Source: Muribaculaceae bacterium (GTDB lineage Bacteria > Bacteroidota > Bacteroidia > Bacteroidales > Muribaculaceae). Taken from it: a DNA stretch of 64,000 nucleotides. Both the position numbers and the translations under genes were made by a program. Below, one piece after another: positions 24,225-31,268 of this stretch. Each line of letters begins with the position of its first letter. Positions within the stretch are counted from its first letter, which is position 1. The notes beneath the pieces are model-generated. The model was not told the origin of the DNA, made no database searches, and saw nothing but the letters and a program-made list of their open reading frames with translations. Where the stretch lies: assembly GCA_017557665.1 (NCBI GenBank), contig JAFYYI010000086.1, forward strand, positions 1 to 64,000, read 5' to 3'.

Positions 24225-24752
24225 ATGAAATTCAAATTTTTAACTATCTTATTAGCAGTTGCTGTGGCATTTGCCTTCACATCTTGCGATGACAAGAGCA
24301 AAAGCAGCAAAAGCAAAAGCGACAAAGAAAGCGTAGAGGATGACGAAGATGAAGACGAGAGCACAAGTCGCAGCAAAAGCGGTAGCATAAGCGATGACGA
24401 AGATGAAATTGATTTTGAGGACGCTGCTAATTACGAACCCACCGGCGACCACGCTAAAGATGCTAAAATGGCAGCCGAAGAAATGATTGACCTAATGAAT
24501 AACGTAGATTTCAGCAACATCAAGAGTGCTGAAGATGCCGAGAAGTGGGAGAAAGAATTTTCAAAACAAGCAGAAGAGATTCAAAAGAAATATGAGGACT
24601 TCTACAAAGCTAAAGGCGAAGAAGAGCTGAAGAAATTCAATGACGAGATGGATAAGCTCGAGAAAGACCCCGAAATCAGCAAGAAGATGGAAGAGGCTCA
24701 AAAAGCATTTCAGGAGAAAGCTATGAATGTTCTTAAAGATTTTATGAAATAA
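24225..24752 (+). CDS. Array lipoprotein 4 (type B, type II mature domain)
   Basis: 175 residues, the longest of the set. The signal peptide MKFKFLTILLAVAVAFA ends in FTSC. Its first ~75 bases of DNA are the same as those of genes 5 and 6. A Lys/Ser/Asp/Glu low-complexity spacer (residues about 22-65) precedes DFEDAANYEPTGDHAKDAKM, then the helical domain (SAEDAEKWEKEFSKQAEEIQ, EEELKKFNDEMDKLEKDPE). There is no leader element and no promoter of its own in the 125-bp spacer, so it probably depends on read-through from gene 3. Function is unknown. Confidence 0.87.
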   Translation: MKFKFLTILLAVAVAFAFTSCDDKSKSSKSKSDKESVEDDEDEDESTSRSKSGSISDDEDEIDFEDAANYEPTGDHAKDAKMAAEEMIDLMNNVDFSNIKSAEDAEKWEKEFSKQAEEIQKKYEDFYKAKGEEELKKFNDEMDKLEKDPEISKKMEEAQKAFQEKAMNVLKDFMK

Positions 24753-24795
24753 GCTGAAAAAAAACATTCTAAAATTTCTTTTTTACGAACCTACA

Positions 24796-24832
24796 GAGTG
24801 TTGCATCATGAATACAAAACGATGCGACACTC
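24796..24832 (+). terminator. Terminator after array lipoprotein 4
   Basis: GAGTGTTGCATC (24796-24807) pairs with GATGCGACACTC (24821-24832), followed by GTTTATTTT. It belongs to the same hairpin family as 24140-24187 and 25772-25808. Confidence 0.75.
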
Positions 24833-25088
24833 GTTTATTTTGTAGTAAACAATTGCGCAATAGGAACAAAATGACGATATAGGAAGCTGATGCAAAACAT
24901 AAAGAACAGAATAATATATAAAATCTTTAGAATCAACTATATATAAAAATCAGAACATTCAGATAATTCAGTTGTTTATATTTTGAGTGAGAGTTTTGCA
25001 ACAGCCTCGCTTTGCGCCGCCAGACAGCGATGAGGTTGTTATGCTTTTCCTACTCAAAGATTTTTGTGAAAGTTTCTCGGCTTTATTG

Positions 25089-25119
25089 TTGTGGATGTCA
25101 AAGTTTTTCAGTATTTTTG
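25089..25119 (+). promoter_or_regulatory. Promoter of array lipoprotein 5
   Basis: TTG (25089-25091), a 20-bp gap, TATTTTTG (25112-25119). The surrounding sequence recurs before gene 8 (27497-27560). Confidence 0.65.
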
Positions 25120-25169
25120 TGGTCGATATATTAAAGGTGGATCTCAATATATTTATAGAACACACCTAA

Positions 25170-25204
25170 AGAGACCGCCGAGCCGCTTGAAAGGGGGTAG
25201 GCAA
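25170..25204 (+). promoter_or_regulatory. Shared leader element E3
   Basis: AGAGACCGCCGAGCCGCT, loop TGAA, AGG GG GTAGGCAA; it ends 27 bases before the ATG. The whole leader up to the ATG is the same as that of gene 6 (25827-25888). Confidence 0.78.
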
Positions 25205-25231
25205 TAACACACTTCAAAACATTATTAAGCT

Positions 25232-25729
25232 ATGAAATTCAAATTTTTAACTATCTTATTAGCAGTTGCTGTGGCATTTGCCTTCACATCTTGCGATGAC
25301 AAGAGCAAAAGCAAGAGCAAAAGCAAAAGCGACAAAGAAAGCGTAGAGGATGAGGACGAAGATGAAGACGACGAGAGCACAAGTCGCAGCAAAAGCCGTA
25401 GCATAAGCGAGGATGAAGATGAAATTGATTTTGAGGACGCTGCTGATTACGAACTCACTGGCGACCCAGCTAAAGACGCTAAAATGGCAGCCGAAGAAAT
25501 GGTTGACCTCATGAACAATGTTGAAATCAATAGCGAAGCCGACGTGAAGAATCTCGAAAAAGAGCTTAATGCCCTTAAAGAAAAATATGAGGGTTTCTAT
25601 AGGAATAAAGGTGAGCTGCAAAATTTCAACGATGCGTTAGATCAATTAGAAAATGACCCTGTTATCAAGCGCAAAATTGAAAAGGCCATGAATAGAATAC
25701 AAACAGAAGCAATGAAATTCATTCAATAA
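25232..25729 (+). CDS. Array lipoprotein 5 (type B, type II mature domain)
   Basis: 165 residues. The N-terminal half is nearly identical to gene 4, with a slightly longer KSKSKSKSD / DEDEDEDD low-complexity part. DFEDAADYELTGDPAKDAKM follows, then a diverged helical domain (NNVEINSEADVKNLEKELNA, LQNFNDALDQLENDPVIKRK). The lipobox is FTSC. It is a recent duplicate of gene 4 whose 3' half has drifted or been exchanged. Leader element E3 and its own promoter lie upstream. Function is unknown. Confidence 0.87.
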   Translation: MKFKFLTILLAVAVAFAFTSCDDKSKSKSKSKSDKESVEDEDEDEDDESTSRSKSRSISEDEDEIDFEDAADYELTGDPAKDAKMAAEEMVDLMNNVEINSEADVKNLEKELNALKEKYEGFYRNKGELQNFNDALDQLENDPVIKRKIEKAMNRIQTEAMKFIQ

Positions 25730-25771
25730 CAGTAATAGCTTTTAATAGCAAAACCAACCACTTAAATAGCG

Positions 25772-25808
25772 GAGTGTTGCATCCAAAGCATTGAGAGATG
25801 CAACACTC
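25772..25808 (+). terminator. Terminator after array lipoprotein 5
   Basis: GAGTGTTGCAT pairs with ATGCAACACTC, followed by TTCTATC; third member of this hairpin family. Confidence 0.7.
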
Positions 25809-25826
25809 TTCTATCATAAAGCACAA

Positions 25827-25861
25827 AGAGACCGCCGAGCCGCTTGAAAGGGGGTAGGCAA
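25827..25861 (+). promoter_or_regulatory. Shared leader element E4
   Basis: Same sequence as E3 (AGAGACCGCCGAGCCGCT, TGAA, AGG GG GTAGGCA), 27 bases before the ATG at 25889. No separate promoter is obvious between the terminator and this element. Confidence 0.78.
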
Positions 25862-25888
25862 TAACACACTTCAAAACATTATTAAGCT

Positions 25889-26368
25889 ATGAAATTCAAA
25901 TTTTTAACTATCTTATTGGCCGTTGCTGTGGCATTTGCCTTCACATCTTGCAAAGACTCAAAAGGCAGCAGTAGCAGTAGCGATGACAAGGAAATCACCG
26001 GCGACCCAAAAGAAGACGCAGAAGCTTTAGCAGACAAAGCAATTGAAATACTGGAAGATGTCGAGACCGAGGATGATTACAAAGATGCACAGAAAGAAAT
26101 TGAGGACCTCGTTAAGGAATACGAGGAATACTACAAAGATCAGGGTAAAGACGAATTGAAAAAATTTGATAAAGCACTGGAGAAAGAGGGAAAAAGAGTG
26201 GAAAAAGTAGTGAACAAAATTGAGAGGAATATAAACAAAAGCAGTAGATCCAGAGATTATGACGACGATGATTACGGTTATGCTTCAGCATCAGCATCTG
26301 GATACGAATATGAAGAACCCGACTACGAAGTATCAGAAGAAGCCGAAGAATATGACTATGACTATTAA
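25889..26368 (+). CDS. Array lipoprotein 6 (type B, Tyr/Asp-rich tail)
   Basis: 159 residues. The signal peptide is that of genes 4 and 5 (MKFKFLTILLAVAVAFA, FTSC). After a short Ser spacer comes EITGDPKEDAEALADKAIEI, then a helical domain (EDDYKDAQKEIEDLVKEYEE) and a distinctive acidic Tyr-rich tail (RDYDDDDYGYASASASGYEY, EEYDYDY). Leader element E4 lies upstream, and a strong T-tailed terminator is at 26391-26424. A related tail survives out of frame behind gene 7. Function is unknown. Confidence 0.87.
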   Translation: MKFKFLTILLAVAVAFAFTSCKDSKGSSSSSDDKEITGDPKEDAEALADKAIEILEDVETEDDYKDAQKEIEDLVKEYEEYYKDQGKDELKKFDKALEKEGKRVEKVVNKIERNINKSSRSRDYDDDDYGYASASASGYEYEEPDYEVSEEAEEYDYDY

Positions 26369-26390
26369 AGCATAATCATAAACATCTGCA

Positions 26391-26424
26391 CCTCCCTTTC
26401 GCAACTTGAAAGGGAGGCTTTTTT
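26391..26424 (+). terminator. Terminator after array lipoprotein 6
   Basis: CCTCCCTTTC pairs with GAAAGGGAGG, followed by CTTTTTTC. It is related to the terminator behind gene 7 (27123-27165). Confidence 0.88.
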
Positions 26425-26434
26425 CATAAGAGTA

Positions 26435-26466
26435 TTGCAAAAGTCAGAGTTTATCACTATTTTTGT
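26435..26466 (+). promoter_or_regulatory. Promoter of array lipoprotein 7
   Basis: TTGC (26435), a 21-bp gap, TATTTTTG (26459-26466). It resembles the promoter cores before genes 5 and 8 (CACTATTTTTGT.GTC). Confidence 0.65.
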
Positions 26467-26496
26467 AGTCAACATATCATCAATAGATAACAAATA

Positions 26497-26531
26497 AGAG
26501 ACCGCCGAGCCGCTTGAAAGGGAGTAGGCAA
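26497..26531 (+). promoter_or_regulatory. Shared leader element E5
   Basis: AGAGACCGCCGAGCCGCT, TGAA, AGG GA GTAGGCA; it ends 26 bases before the ATG at 26558. Confidence 0.78.
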
Positions 26532-26557
26532 CACAACAACAAAAAACAGCCAACATT

Positions 26558-27061
26558 ATGAAATTCAGAATTTTGACAATCTTCCTGGCCATTGCTGTGG
26601 CACTGGCGTTCACCTCATGCGACAAGAAGCACAAAAGCAGTAAAAGCAAAAACGACAAAGAAAGCGTAGAGGATGACGAAGATGAATACGAGAGTACAAA
26701 TAGCATCAAAAGCCGTAACATAAGCGATGACGAAGATAAAATTGATTTTGAGGACGCTGCTGATTACGAACAAACAAGTATTGATAAAGACGCTAAAGCA
26801 TTAGTAGAGTATTGTATAGGTATTACCAAAGGCGTGAAATCAGCTGAGGATTACAAAAAAGCAGAAAAAGAGGTTGAAGACGCCGTAAGAGAGTTCAAAG
26901 AATACTACAAAGACAAACCAGAAAAACTTAAGAAATTCCAAGAGGAGTACGAGAAACTCTTAAATAGTGACGAATACGAGAAAGAAATTGAGGAACTTGA
27001 GAATAAAATTGAGGAACAAATTGAGGTACTTGAGAAAAAGGCGAAGAAGTATCAAAACTAG
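26558..27061 (+). CDS. Array lipoprotein 7, mosaic of genes 4/5, 3 and 6
   Basis: 167 residues. The signal peptide MKFRILTIFLAIAVALA (FTSC) and the low-complexity part through DFEDAADYEQTS follow genes 4 and 5. From KDAKALVEYCIGI onward (SAEDYKKAEKEVEDAV, KPEKLKKFQEEYEKLLNSDE) it follows gene 3. Directly behind the stop, another frame of 27064-27093 reads DDDFDSDYDY, a relic of a gene-6-like acidic tail, and the terminator after it is of the gene-6 kind. So three sources are joined in one gene. Leader element E5 lies upstream. Function is unknown. Confidence 0.87.
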   Translation: MKFRILTIFLAIAVALAFTSCDKKHKSSKSKNDKESVEDDEDEYESTNSIKSRNISDDEDKIDFEDAADYEQTSIDKDAKALVEYCIGITKGVKSAEDYKKAEKEVEDAVREFKEYYKDKPEKLKKFQEEYEKLLNSDEYEKEIEELENKIEEQIEVLEKKAKKYQN

Positions 27062-27122
27062 ACGATGATTTCGACTCTGACTATGACTATTTAGTAATTA
27101 TAGAGCACCAACCATACCTGTG

Positions 27123-27165
27123 TCTCCCTTTACCAACTCACAAGCGGTAAAGGGAGGCCTTTTTT
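27123..27165 (+). terminator. Terminator after array lipoprotein 7
   Basis: TCTCCCTTTACC pairs with GGTAAAGGGAGG, followed by CCTTTTTTC. Confidence 0.88.
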
Positions 27166-27205
27166 CAACCCAACGAGGATGATGATGACGTTAATCCAGA
27201 ATCTG

Positions 27206-27228
27206 TCATTAGGATTTATGTCAGAACA
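27206..27228. repeat. 23-bp repeat, copy 2
   Basis: Same as 15368-15390. Confidence 0.7.
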
Positions 27229-27524
27229 TAATTTTCTGTAGGGAAAATTAAAAACAACTGATTTTTCTGAATAATCTGATTATTTGTAATTTTTCAAAAA
27301 CCAGTCAATCAAGATATTGAGAAATCAGAACATTCAGACAATTCAGTTGTTTAAATTCTATTCTGCATTTTGACTCACTCTCCGCCCCTGCGACAATTCG
27401 GGCTCAACATGCCGTGTCCCTACAGGACATCCAATTTCTCACACCCGTCCAGCCGATACTCTTATCAATACCAGGCTATCCGGCTCTCAATCATGGATTT
27501 TTTGAAAGTTTCTTGCTCTGATTG

Positions 27525-27556
27525 TTGTAAAAATCAAAGTTTTTCACTATTTTTGT
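27525..27556 (+). promoter_or_regulatory. Promoter of array lipoprotein 8
   Basis: TTG (27525-27527), a 21-bp gap, TATTTTTG (27549-27556). The surrounding 60 bp resemble 25059-25124. Confidence 0.62.
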
Positions 27557-27588
27557 GGTCTTAAAAATACCAGCAAAAAATTGTGCAA

Positions 27589-27623
27589 AGAGACCGCCGA
27601 GCCGCTTGAAAGGGTGTAGGCAA
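27589..27623 (+). promoter_or_regulatory. Shared leader element E6
   Basis: AGAGACCGCCGAGCCGCT, TGAA, AGG GT GTAGGCAA; it ends 29 bases before the ATG at 27653. Confidence 0.78.
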
Positions 27624-27652
27624 CACACCTTATAATACATTTAGAAGTAGTT

Positions 27653-27997
27653 ATGAAAAAATACTTATTCTTAGCATCAGCCCTGCTGTCACTTCCTGCC
27701 CTCACCTCATGCGGAGGTCCTAATGGCGACCCTATTCACGACGCCGAAATGTTTGAGGACTTATATGAAAGATATTGGGAATTAGATTTGAGAGAAGAGG
27801 AGATTGACCAACAACACATGGATTATTATGCCGAGAACGAAGACAAAAAGGCCTGGCTGGAATATTGTGAAGAGTCCGATAAATTAAAAAAAGAGATTAT
27901 TGAAGATAAATATCAGGACAAAATCGAAGACCTCGAAGAGAAAATCGAAGACGTAGAGAAAGAGATGAAAAAGGATGCCAAAGACGATGACGAGTAA
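27653..27997 (+). CDS. Array lipoprotein 8 (type A)
   Basis: 114 residues, the shortest. The signal peptide MKKYLFLASALLSLPA ends in LTSC. The mature part has GPNGDPIHDAEMFEDLYERY, the core MDYYAENEDKKAWLEYCEES and a helical Lys/Glu tail ending KKDAKDDDE. It is most like gene 1 in its EYYAEN-D--AW- pattern. Leader element E6 lies upstream. Function is unknown. Confidence 0.86.
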   Translation: MKKYLFLASALLSLPALTSCGGPNGDPIHDAEMFEDLYERYWELDLREEEIDQQHMDYYAENEDKKAWLEYCEESDKLKKEIIEDKYQDKIEDLEEKIEDVEKEMKKDAKDDDE

Positions 27998-28056
27998 CAA
28001 GTCGACATCTGTCCTGGATAATACGAATTGATAATTACAAATTAATATATATATAT

Positions 28057-28091
28057 AGAAAAAGCCGAACCGCTCTATAGGAAGTAGGCAA
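28057..28091 (+). promoter_or_regulatory. Shared leader element E7
   Basis: AGAAAAAGCCGAACCGCT, loop CTAT, AGG AA GTAGGCA. Its distance to the ATG at 28120 is 28 bases, the usual spacing, which argues for that start over the ATG at 28099. Confidence 0.75.
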
Positions 28092-28119
28092 CACAATCAT
28101 GAACAAAAGAACACATATT

Positions 28120-28494
28120 ATGAAAAAATACTTGATAATCGCCACGGCAGCATTGATTGCTCTGCCTCTGTTCAACGCCTGTAATAAACCCACTGGCGAT
28201 CCAGAAAAAGACGCTAGAAACAAGAAACAAATCATCGACCAAAATCAAGAACTGGAGATTGAATTTCTTGAAAAAAAGTTAGAAGTAGCTGAATACTATG
28301 CCGAAAAAGGAGATTATAAGGAATACAAAAGGTTCTTAAAAAACTTAGACCTAATCAAAGAGAAAGTTGAAAGAAAACTCCAAAGAGAGCACGATGATGA
28401 GTATCACGATATCGTAGGACGCCGTCACAAAGCAGAAAAGGCTTTCTCTAAAGATTCAAATTCGCCTCGCTATAACAACTACGGCGGATACTAA
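28120..28494 (+). CDS. Array lipoprotein 9 (type A)
   Basis: 124 residues from the ATG at 28120. The ATG at 28099 would add seven residues in front of a normal signal peptide and break the usual element-to-start spacing. The signal peptide MKKYLIIATAALIALPL ends in FNAC. NKPTGDPEKDARNKKQI precedes the core LEKKLEVAEYYAEKGDYKEY. The C-terminus is less acidic and ends SPRYNNYGGY. It is closest to genes 2 and 11. Function is unknown. Confidence 0.86.
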   Translation: MKKYLIIATAALIALPLFNACNKPTGDPEKDARNKKQIIDQNQELEIEFLEKKLEVAEYYAEKGDYKEYKRFLKNLDLIKEKVERKLQREHDDEYHDIVGRRHKAEKAFSKDSNSPRYNNYGGY

Positions 28495-28573
28495 CAAACA
28501 ATAGTCGGCCTTGTGGCACTTGACAACTCAGTGAGCACCGCTCAAGTGATCATATCGACTAATATAACAAACA

Positions 28574-28608
28574 AGAAGAAGCCGAACCGCTTGAAAGGGA
28601 GTAGGCAA
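28574..28608 (+). promoter_or_regulatory. Shared leader element E8
   Basis: AGAAGAAGCCGAACCGCT, TGAA, AGG GA GTAGGCAA; 28 bases before the ATG at 28637. Confidence 0.75.
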
Positions 28609-28636
28609 CACACAAACAAAAGACACAAAAATTATT

Positions 28637-28993
28637 ATGAAAAAATACTTGTTAATATCAGTGGCATCATTATTGGCACTTCCTGCCCTCAACTCATGCG
28701 GTCCCACAGGAGATCCCGATAAAGATGCCGAAGCGTTTGACGAATTACTAGAGAAGTATTGCGAATTAGATTTGGAAATCAAGAAAAAAGATGTTGATTA
28801 TCTTGAGTATTACGCCAAGAAAAAAGATTATAAAACTTATCTTGAATATGATAGTCTTAGAACAAGTCTGAGTAATGACTATAAGGATTATCAGCAACAA
28901 ATAGAAGACCTTAATTACAAAATAAGAATGATAGAAAACGAATTAAATGTGAATGACAATAGCTATAAAGACTATGACAACGATGACGAGTAA
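28637..28993 (+). CDS. Array lipoprotein 10 (type A)
   Basis: 118 residues. The signal peptide MKKYLLISVASLLALPA ends in LNSC. The mature part has GPTGDPDKDAEAFDELLEKY and the core DYLEYYAKKKDYKTYLEYDS, then a helical part and a tail NSYKDYDNDDE. Leader element E8 lies upstream. Function is unknown. Confidence 0.86.
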   Translation: MKKYLLISVASLLALPALNSCGPTGDPDKDAEAFDELLEKYCELDLEIKKKDVDYLEYYAKKKDYKTYLEYDSLRTSLSNDYKDYQQQIEDLNYKIRMIENELNVNDNSYKDYDNDDE

Positions 28994-29034
28994 GTTTATC
29001 GCTGCTTGATGACATTCATCTATCCTACTTTTAT

Positions 29035-29071
29035 AGAGAAAAAGCCGAACCGCTCAGAAGGGAGTAGGCAA
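29035..29071 (+). promoter_or_regulatory. Shared leader element E9
   Basis: AGAGAAAAAGCCGAACCGCT, loop CAGA, AGG GA GTAGGCAA; 26 bases before the ATG at 29098. Confidence 0.75.
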
Positions 29072-29097
29072 CATTCATAAAACAGAACACATATATT

Positions 29098-29469
29098 ATG
29101 AAAAATATTTTTTTAATAGCTGCGGCAACAATTATCAGCCTGCCATTATTCAACTCCTGCGGCGACCCCAGCGGACAACCAAAAAATGACGCTGAGAACT
29201 GGAAGGGACTTGCCGAAAAAAGTTATAAGCTTAACATTGAGTTCTTAGAGAAGAAACTTGAAATGGCCGAATACTATGCAAAGAAGGAAGATCCAGAAGG
29301 GTACAAAGAGTTCCTAAAGGAATTAGATAAGAGAGAGAAGGAAATTAGAGAAGACTTCTATGATGATCATGAAGAAGAATTCGATGATATCAAGGAACGC
29401 ACCATAGACGCTGAAGAAGATATGAGAGAAAAAAGAAATAAAGAAGAAAACTACCGTAATAACCACTAA
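29098..29469 (+). CDS. Array lipoprotein 11 (type A)
   Basis: 123 residues. The signal peptide MKNIFLIAAATIISLPL ends in FNSC. The mature part has GDPSGQPKNDAENWKGLAEK and the core LEKKLEMAEYYAKKEDPEGY, with an acidic helical C-terminus. Gene 12 begins 12 bp after its stop without a leader element, so the two form an operon under E9. Function is unknown. Confidence 0.87.
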   Translation: MKNIFLIAAATIISLPLFNSCGDPSGQPKNDAENWKGLAEKSYKLNIEFLEKKLEMAEYYAKKEDPEGYKEFLKELDKREKEIREDFYDDHEEEFDDIKERTIDAEEDMREKRNKEENYRNNH

Positions 29470-29481
29470 TTCAACAACATT

Positions 29482-29883
29482 ATGAAATTCAAACTATTAT
29501 CATTTTTTATGGCTGTTGTCGTGGCACTGGCGTTCACGTCTTGCGACAGCATAAAAGGCAGTTCCAGCGACAGCAGCAGTAGCAGTAGTAGCGAACAAGA
29601 GGAAGCTACTCTTGATCCAGAACAAGACGCTGAGGCATTCCAAGAGTTATTGGAAAAACGATATGAGCTAATGATACAGGTATATCAAACCGGAGCAGAT
29701 TATATAGAATACTATGCCGAAAATGAAGATATGGATGCTTGGCAAGATCTTAAAGATGAGATTGAAGATCTCAATGATGATTATTACAATCAGCAAAAAG
29801 ACCTCAAAGAGGATCTTGAGAAAGTAGAAAAGAAACTTATTAAAAATAGAGATACAGATGATGATGAAGATGACGACTATTAA
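29482..29883 (+). CDS. Array lipoprotein 12 (type B signal, type A mature domain)
   Basis: 133 residues. The signal peptide MKFKLLSFFMAVVVALA ends in FTSC and is of the kind seen in genes 3-7, but after a poly-Ser/Glu linker the mature part is of the other kind (LDPEQDAEAFQELLEKRY, DYIEYYAENEDMDAWQDLKD, tail DTDDDEDDDY). It follows gene 11 by 12 bp and has no leader element of its own. Function is unknown. Confidence 0.87.
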   Translation: MKFKLLSFFMAVVVALAFTSCDSIKGSSSDSSSSSSSEQEEATLDPEQDAEAFQELLEKRYELMIQVYQTGADYIEYYAENEDMDAWQDLKDEIEDLNDDYYNQQKDLKEDLEKVEKKLIKNRDTDDDEDDDY

Positions 29884-29926
29884 TAGTTGTTATTCTGCTC
29901 ATCCACAATTCTAAAGCAACCACATA

Positions 29927-29962
29927 AGAGAAAAAGCCGAACCGCTCAAAAGGAAGTAGGTA
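29927..29962 (+). promoter_or_regulatory. Shared leader element E10
   Basis: AGAGAAAAAGCCGAACCGCT, loop CAAA, AGG AA GTAGGTA. The final GGC is GGT here, which would weaken the outer pair GCC/GGC to a G-U. It ends 26 bases before the ATG at 29989. Confidence 0.72.
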
Positions 29963-29988
29963 AAATTAAAAATGACACAACCAACATT

Positions 29989-30453
29989 ATGAAACTCAAA
30001 CCATTATCAATCATAACAGGTTTCGCTCTGATGCTTGTTTGCACAGCATGCCCTAATACTGACCAAAACAGCAGCATAAGCGTGGCCGACCCAACTGGTG
30101 ACCCAAAAGAAGATGCCGAAAACTTAGAAGTGCTTTTTGAAAATAGCAACAATATTGAAGTTGAAATTCTTGAGAAAAAGCTGGCTTTTGCCGAAGCTTA
30201 CGCTGAGGATGGAGATTATAAGGGATACAAGAAATTTAAGGTAGAATTAGACAAACTGGAGAAAAAGTTATATAAAGATTTTGAGAAAGATAATGAAGCA
30301 GAAATGAAGGACCTCAAAAAACGCATCGAAAAAGCTGAAGAGAAGCTAAGCAAAAACAGAGATAATCGTTATGATGAGCCGACAGCAGCACCAGATCAGC
30401 CAACACCTGAGATGAATATAGAAGACGAAATACCGGAAATTGAAGTTGACTAA
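29989..30453 (+). CDS. Array lipoprotein 13 (type B-like signal, type A mature domain)
   Basis: 154 residues from the ATG at 29989. A longer reading frame from 29887 would include leader element E10 and was rejected. The signal peptide MKLKPLSIITGFALMLV ends in CTAC. The mature part has DPTGDPKEDAENLEVLFENS and the core LEKKLAFAEAYAEDGDYKGY, then a Lys/Glu helix and a Pro/Glu-rich tail (TPEMNIEDEIPEIEVD). A bidirectional terminator follows. Function is unknown. Confidence 0.86.
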   Translation: MKLKPLSIITGFALMLVCTACPNTDQNSSISVADPTGDPKEDAENLEVLFENSNNIEVEILEKKLAFAEAYAEDGDYKGYKKFKVELDKLEKKLYKDFEKDNEAEMKDLKKRIEKAEEKLSKNRDNRYDEPTAAPDQPTPEMNIEDEIPEIEVD

Positions 30454-30477
30454 ATTTAGCATAAGGCTCTATAAATC

Positions 30478-30513
30478 AAAAGCTCCTTCTCTGTCAACAG
30501 AGCGGGAGCTTTT
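30478..30513. terminator. Bidirectional terminator
   Basis: AAAAGCTCC pairs with GGAGCTTTT with an inner CTCTGT/ACAGAG stem. It lies between gene 13 and the convergent PH-domain gene. Confidence 0.85.
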
Positions 30514-30538
30514 GGTTTACTTTTTACTGAATAATTTC

Positions 30539-30997
30539 TCAGTCACTTTTCAGTTTAGAGATCTGCTCGTGGATATGTGTTGTGAATCTCAGAGGGTGAC
30601 TAATAAACTTGTAACTGTTGGTCACCTCGCCAGTAGTCACAATCACCGTGCCATAGTTAAGCAATCGACCAGGTATCGTTTGGTCCACTTGCACGCCTTC
30701 GCACTTCTTGAGCAGCAACTCATGCGAAGAGCGGTTAATGATGCCACGCTTAAAAATCAGACGATTGTTGGTCACCACATACTGCCTGCCGCCATAAATG
30801 GAAATTGCCCAGCCTAAAGTGAAGAGCCAGATTGCCAACACAATGCAAGCCTTAACTATAAAGGCAAGGTTCGGTATAAAAAACACGCCTATCGCCAGCA
30901 GAGCCACCGCAAATGGTCCCGCATAAATTATGCGATGCAATTTTGCCTCATGCACGACATACTCACCACTCATCAAGTTTTTTTGAATATAGCCCAT
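30539..30997 (-). CDS. Membrane protein with bacterial PH domain
   Basis: 152 residues. Two hydrophobic segments (about 25-45 and 48-68: AGPFAVALLAIGVFFIPNLA, IVLAIWLFTLGWAISI) are followed by a bPH2-like domain (YVVTNNRLIFKRGIINRSSH, VDQTIPGRLLNYGTVIVTTG). The RGI..R....L and QT..GRLL.YGTV motifs are family hallmarks. Function is not known beyond membrane association. It interrupts the lipoprotein array on the opposite strand and shows no sequence link to it. Confidence 0.85.
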   Translation of the reverse strand: MGYIQKNLMSGEYVVHEAKLHRIIYAGPFAVALLAIGVFFIPNLAFIVKACIVLAIWLFTLGWAISIYGGRQYVVTNNRLIFKRGIINRSSHELLLKKCEGVQVDQTIPGRLLNYGTVIVTTGEVTNSYKFISHPLRFTTHIHEQISKLKSD

Positions 30998-31213
30998 AGA
31001 AAAAAATTTTTAATTAGTGATTTCGTTTTATAGTTGCAAAGTTACAACAAAAAGTGTGATTTTGCAATTATTTATTAAGAAAACCACAACAACAGCAATA
31101 GAACAACCTGCTGATGCCAGCTTACACATAATACATGTGTCATTAGCAGAGAGAAAATCATATTTCAATCTTTTTCAATCTGGTTCTTTTTCATATGTTT
31201 TTATCATATTTGC

Positions 31214-31244
31214 TTGCTTTTTGATGAAGGAATTATTAATTTTG
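31214..31244 (+). promoter_or_regulatory. Promoter of array lipoprotein 14
   Basis: TTGC (31214-31217), a 19-bp gap, TAATTTTG (31237-31244). Confidence 0.68.
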
Positions 31245-31268
31245 TAACATTTTAGAGATTACATATAA

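Larger units (their letters stand above)
24753..25231. other. Spacer with duplicated promoter region
   Basis: It contains the terminator after gene 4, a segment (24947-24978) shared with 27322-27353, a CCTCGCT/AGCGATGAGG inverted repeat, a second segment (25059-25124) shared with 27497-27560 that carries the promoter, and leader element E3. No gene is seen. Confidence 0.65.
27062..27652. other. Spacer behind array lipoprotein 7
   Basis: It contains an out-of-frame acidic-tail relic, a terminator, a 23-bp repeat (27206-27228), a segment shared with 24947-24978, a promoter segment shared with 25059-25124, and leader element E6. About 130 bp in the middle (27360-27490) is unrelated to the other spacer. 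No gene is seen. Confidence 0.6.

Noticed and set aside
27380..27560. Small open frame in the spacer before array lipoprotein 8
   Set aside because: It has no similarity to its neighbours, covers the promoter segment duplicated from 25059-25124 and lacks a plausible start region.
29887..29988. Extended N-terminus for array lipoprotein 13
   Set aside because: The extra residues would be translated through leader element E10, and the normal signal peptide begins at the ATG at 29989.
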